From Actinomycetes bacterium (GTDB lineage Bacteria; Actinomycetota; Actinomycetes; Actinomycetales; Microbacteriaceae), in the NCBI GenBank assembly GCA_023432005.1, contig JAEYVF010000147.1:1-5718 (forward strand): 5,718 nt of DNA. Reading direction: 5' to 3'. Below are positions 5,538-5,718 of this stretch, piece by piece. The notes below the pieces were generated by a model that saw only the letters and a program-made list of their open reading frames with translations, did no database searches and was not told the origin of the DNA. The number at the start of each line of letters is the position of its first letter. The first letter of the stretch is position 1. The translations under genes were made by a program, and so were the position numbers.

Positions 5538-5718
5538 TCAGAACGCGGTGAGCGCGCCGCGCAGGATGCCGATCATGAGGGGCACGACGCCCAGGAGGAT
5601 GAAGGCCGGGAGGAAGCACAGCCCGAGCGGCGCGAGGAGGCGCGTGCCGAGCAGCGTCGCGCGCCGGAGCACGTCCGCGAGCGCGGTGCGACGCGCCCGC
5701 GCGGCCTCCGCACGCAAC
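5538..5718 (-). CDS. Type II secretion F-domain protein (TadB/TadC-like), C-terminal end only
   Basis: Only the last 59 residues are in the window; the gene enters from the right edge with one base of a split codon. An Arg/Ala-rich stretch (LRAEAARARRTALAD, residues 1-15) leads into LLGTRLLAPLGLCFLPAFIL and then a hydrophobic segment ending GILRGALTAF before the TGA at 5540-5538. This amphipathic-then-membrane ending, with APLGLCFLPAFILLGVVP, is characteristic of the F-domain inner-membrane platform proteins of Tad/Flp systems, which couple the secretion ATPase to pilin assembly. The position just upstream of a DUF4244 gene and two TadE-type genes agrees with the known actinobacterial order and suggests the TadC-like partner, though TadB versus TadC cannot be settled from this fragment. 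Confidence 0.8.
   Translation of the reverse strand, partial: LRAEAARARRTALADVLRRATLLGTRLLAPLGLCFLPAFILLGVVPLMIGILRGALTAF

Noticed and set aside
4930..5619. A 229-codon minus-strand frame spanning the pilin and TadE genes.
   Set aside because: It is out of frame with three motif-supported genes and reads as Arg/Pro/Ser-rich shadow sequence.
1..5718. Many CTCGAG and GAGCTC words throughout the window.
   Set aside because: They follow from frequent Leu-Glu and Glu-Leu codon pairs (CTC, GAG) in GC-rich coding sequence.

Overview
The window comes from a very GC-rich genome (roughly 70% by eye) with strong G/C preference at third codon positions. The topoisomerase I lacks zinc fingers and ends in a lysine-rich tail, and a Tad/Flp-type pilus locus of the actinobacterial kind lies directly upstream of it. 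These features point to an actinomycete. The topA-tmk-holB order and the protein character suggest a member of the Microbacteriaceae, but that family-level call is inference.

Every gene I can support is on the minus strand, so the window reads right to left. The right part (about 5718 to 4515) is the 3' half of a Tad-like pilus/secretion cluster. It holds the C-terminal end of a type II secretion F-domain (TadB/TadC-like) membrane protein, then a 141-base gap, a 62-residue DUF4244 Flp-pilin-like protein, a TadE-like minor pilin, and an Rv3654c-like TadE-family protein. The last three overlap and are probably translated together. Two GC-rich hairpins, without U-tracts, sit at the end of this group.

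The left part (4416 to 1) is a DNA-maintenance group: topA (DNA topoisomerase I), tmk (thymidylate kinase) and the start of holB (DNA polymerase III delta' subunit), which runs off the left edge. topA and tmk share one base (TGATG), and tmk and holB are 10 bases apart, so the three look like one transcription unit. A short leader with a good ribosome binding site and a possible -10 box precedes topA. Together they join relief of supercoiling, dTTP supply and clamp loading.

The least ordinary piece is the 141-base leader between the F-domain gene and the DUF4244 pilin gene. It contains a perfect 9-base inverted repeat whose downstream arm includes the pilin start codon. Nested inside it is a weaker pairing that would cover the Shine-Dalgarno sequence. 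An 8-codon mini-ORF with the same GGAG-N4-ATG layout as the pilin start also lies in the leader. This may be a translational switch for the pilin, but chance is not excluded. The second oddity is a delta' subunit with no zinc-module cysteines and an Arg in place of the P-loop Lys. No mobile elements, CRISPR arrays, tRNA or rRNA genes were seen. The plus strand carries only long shadow frames.
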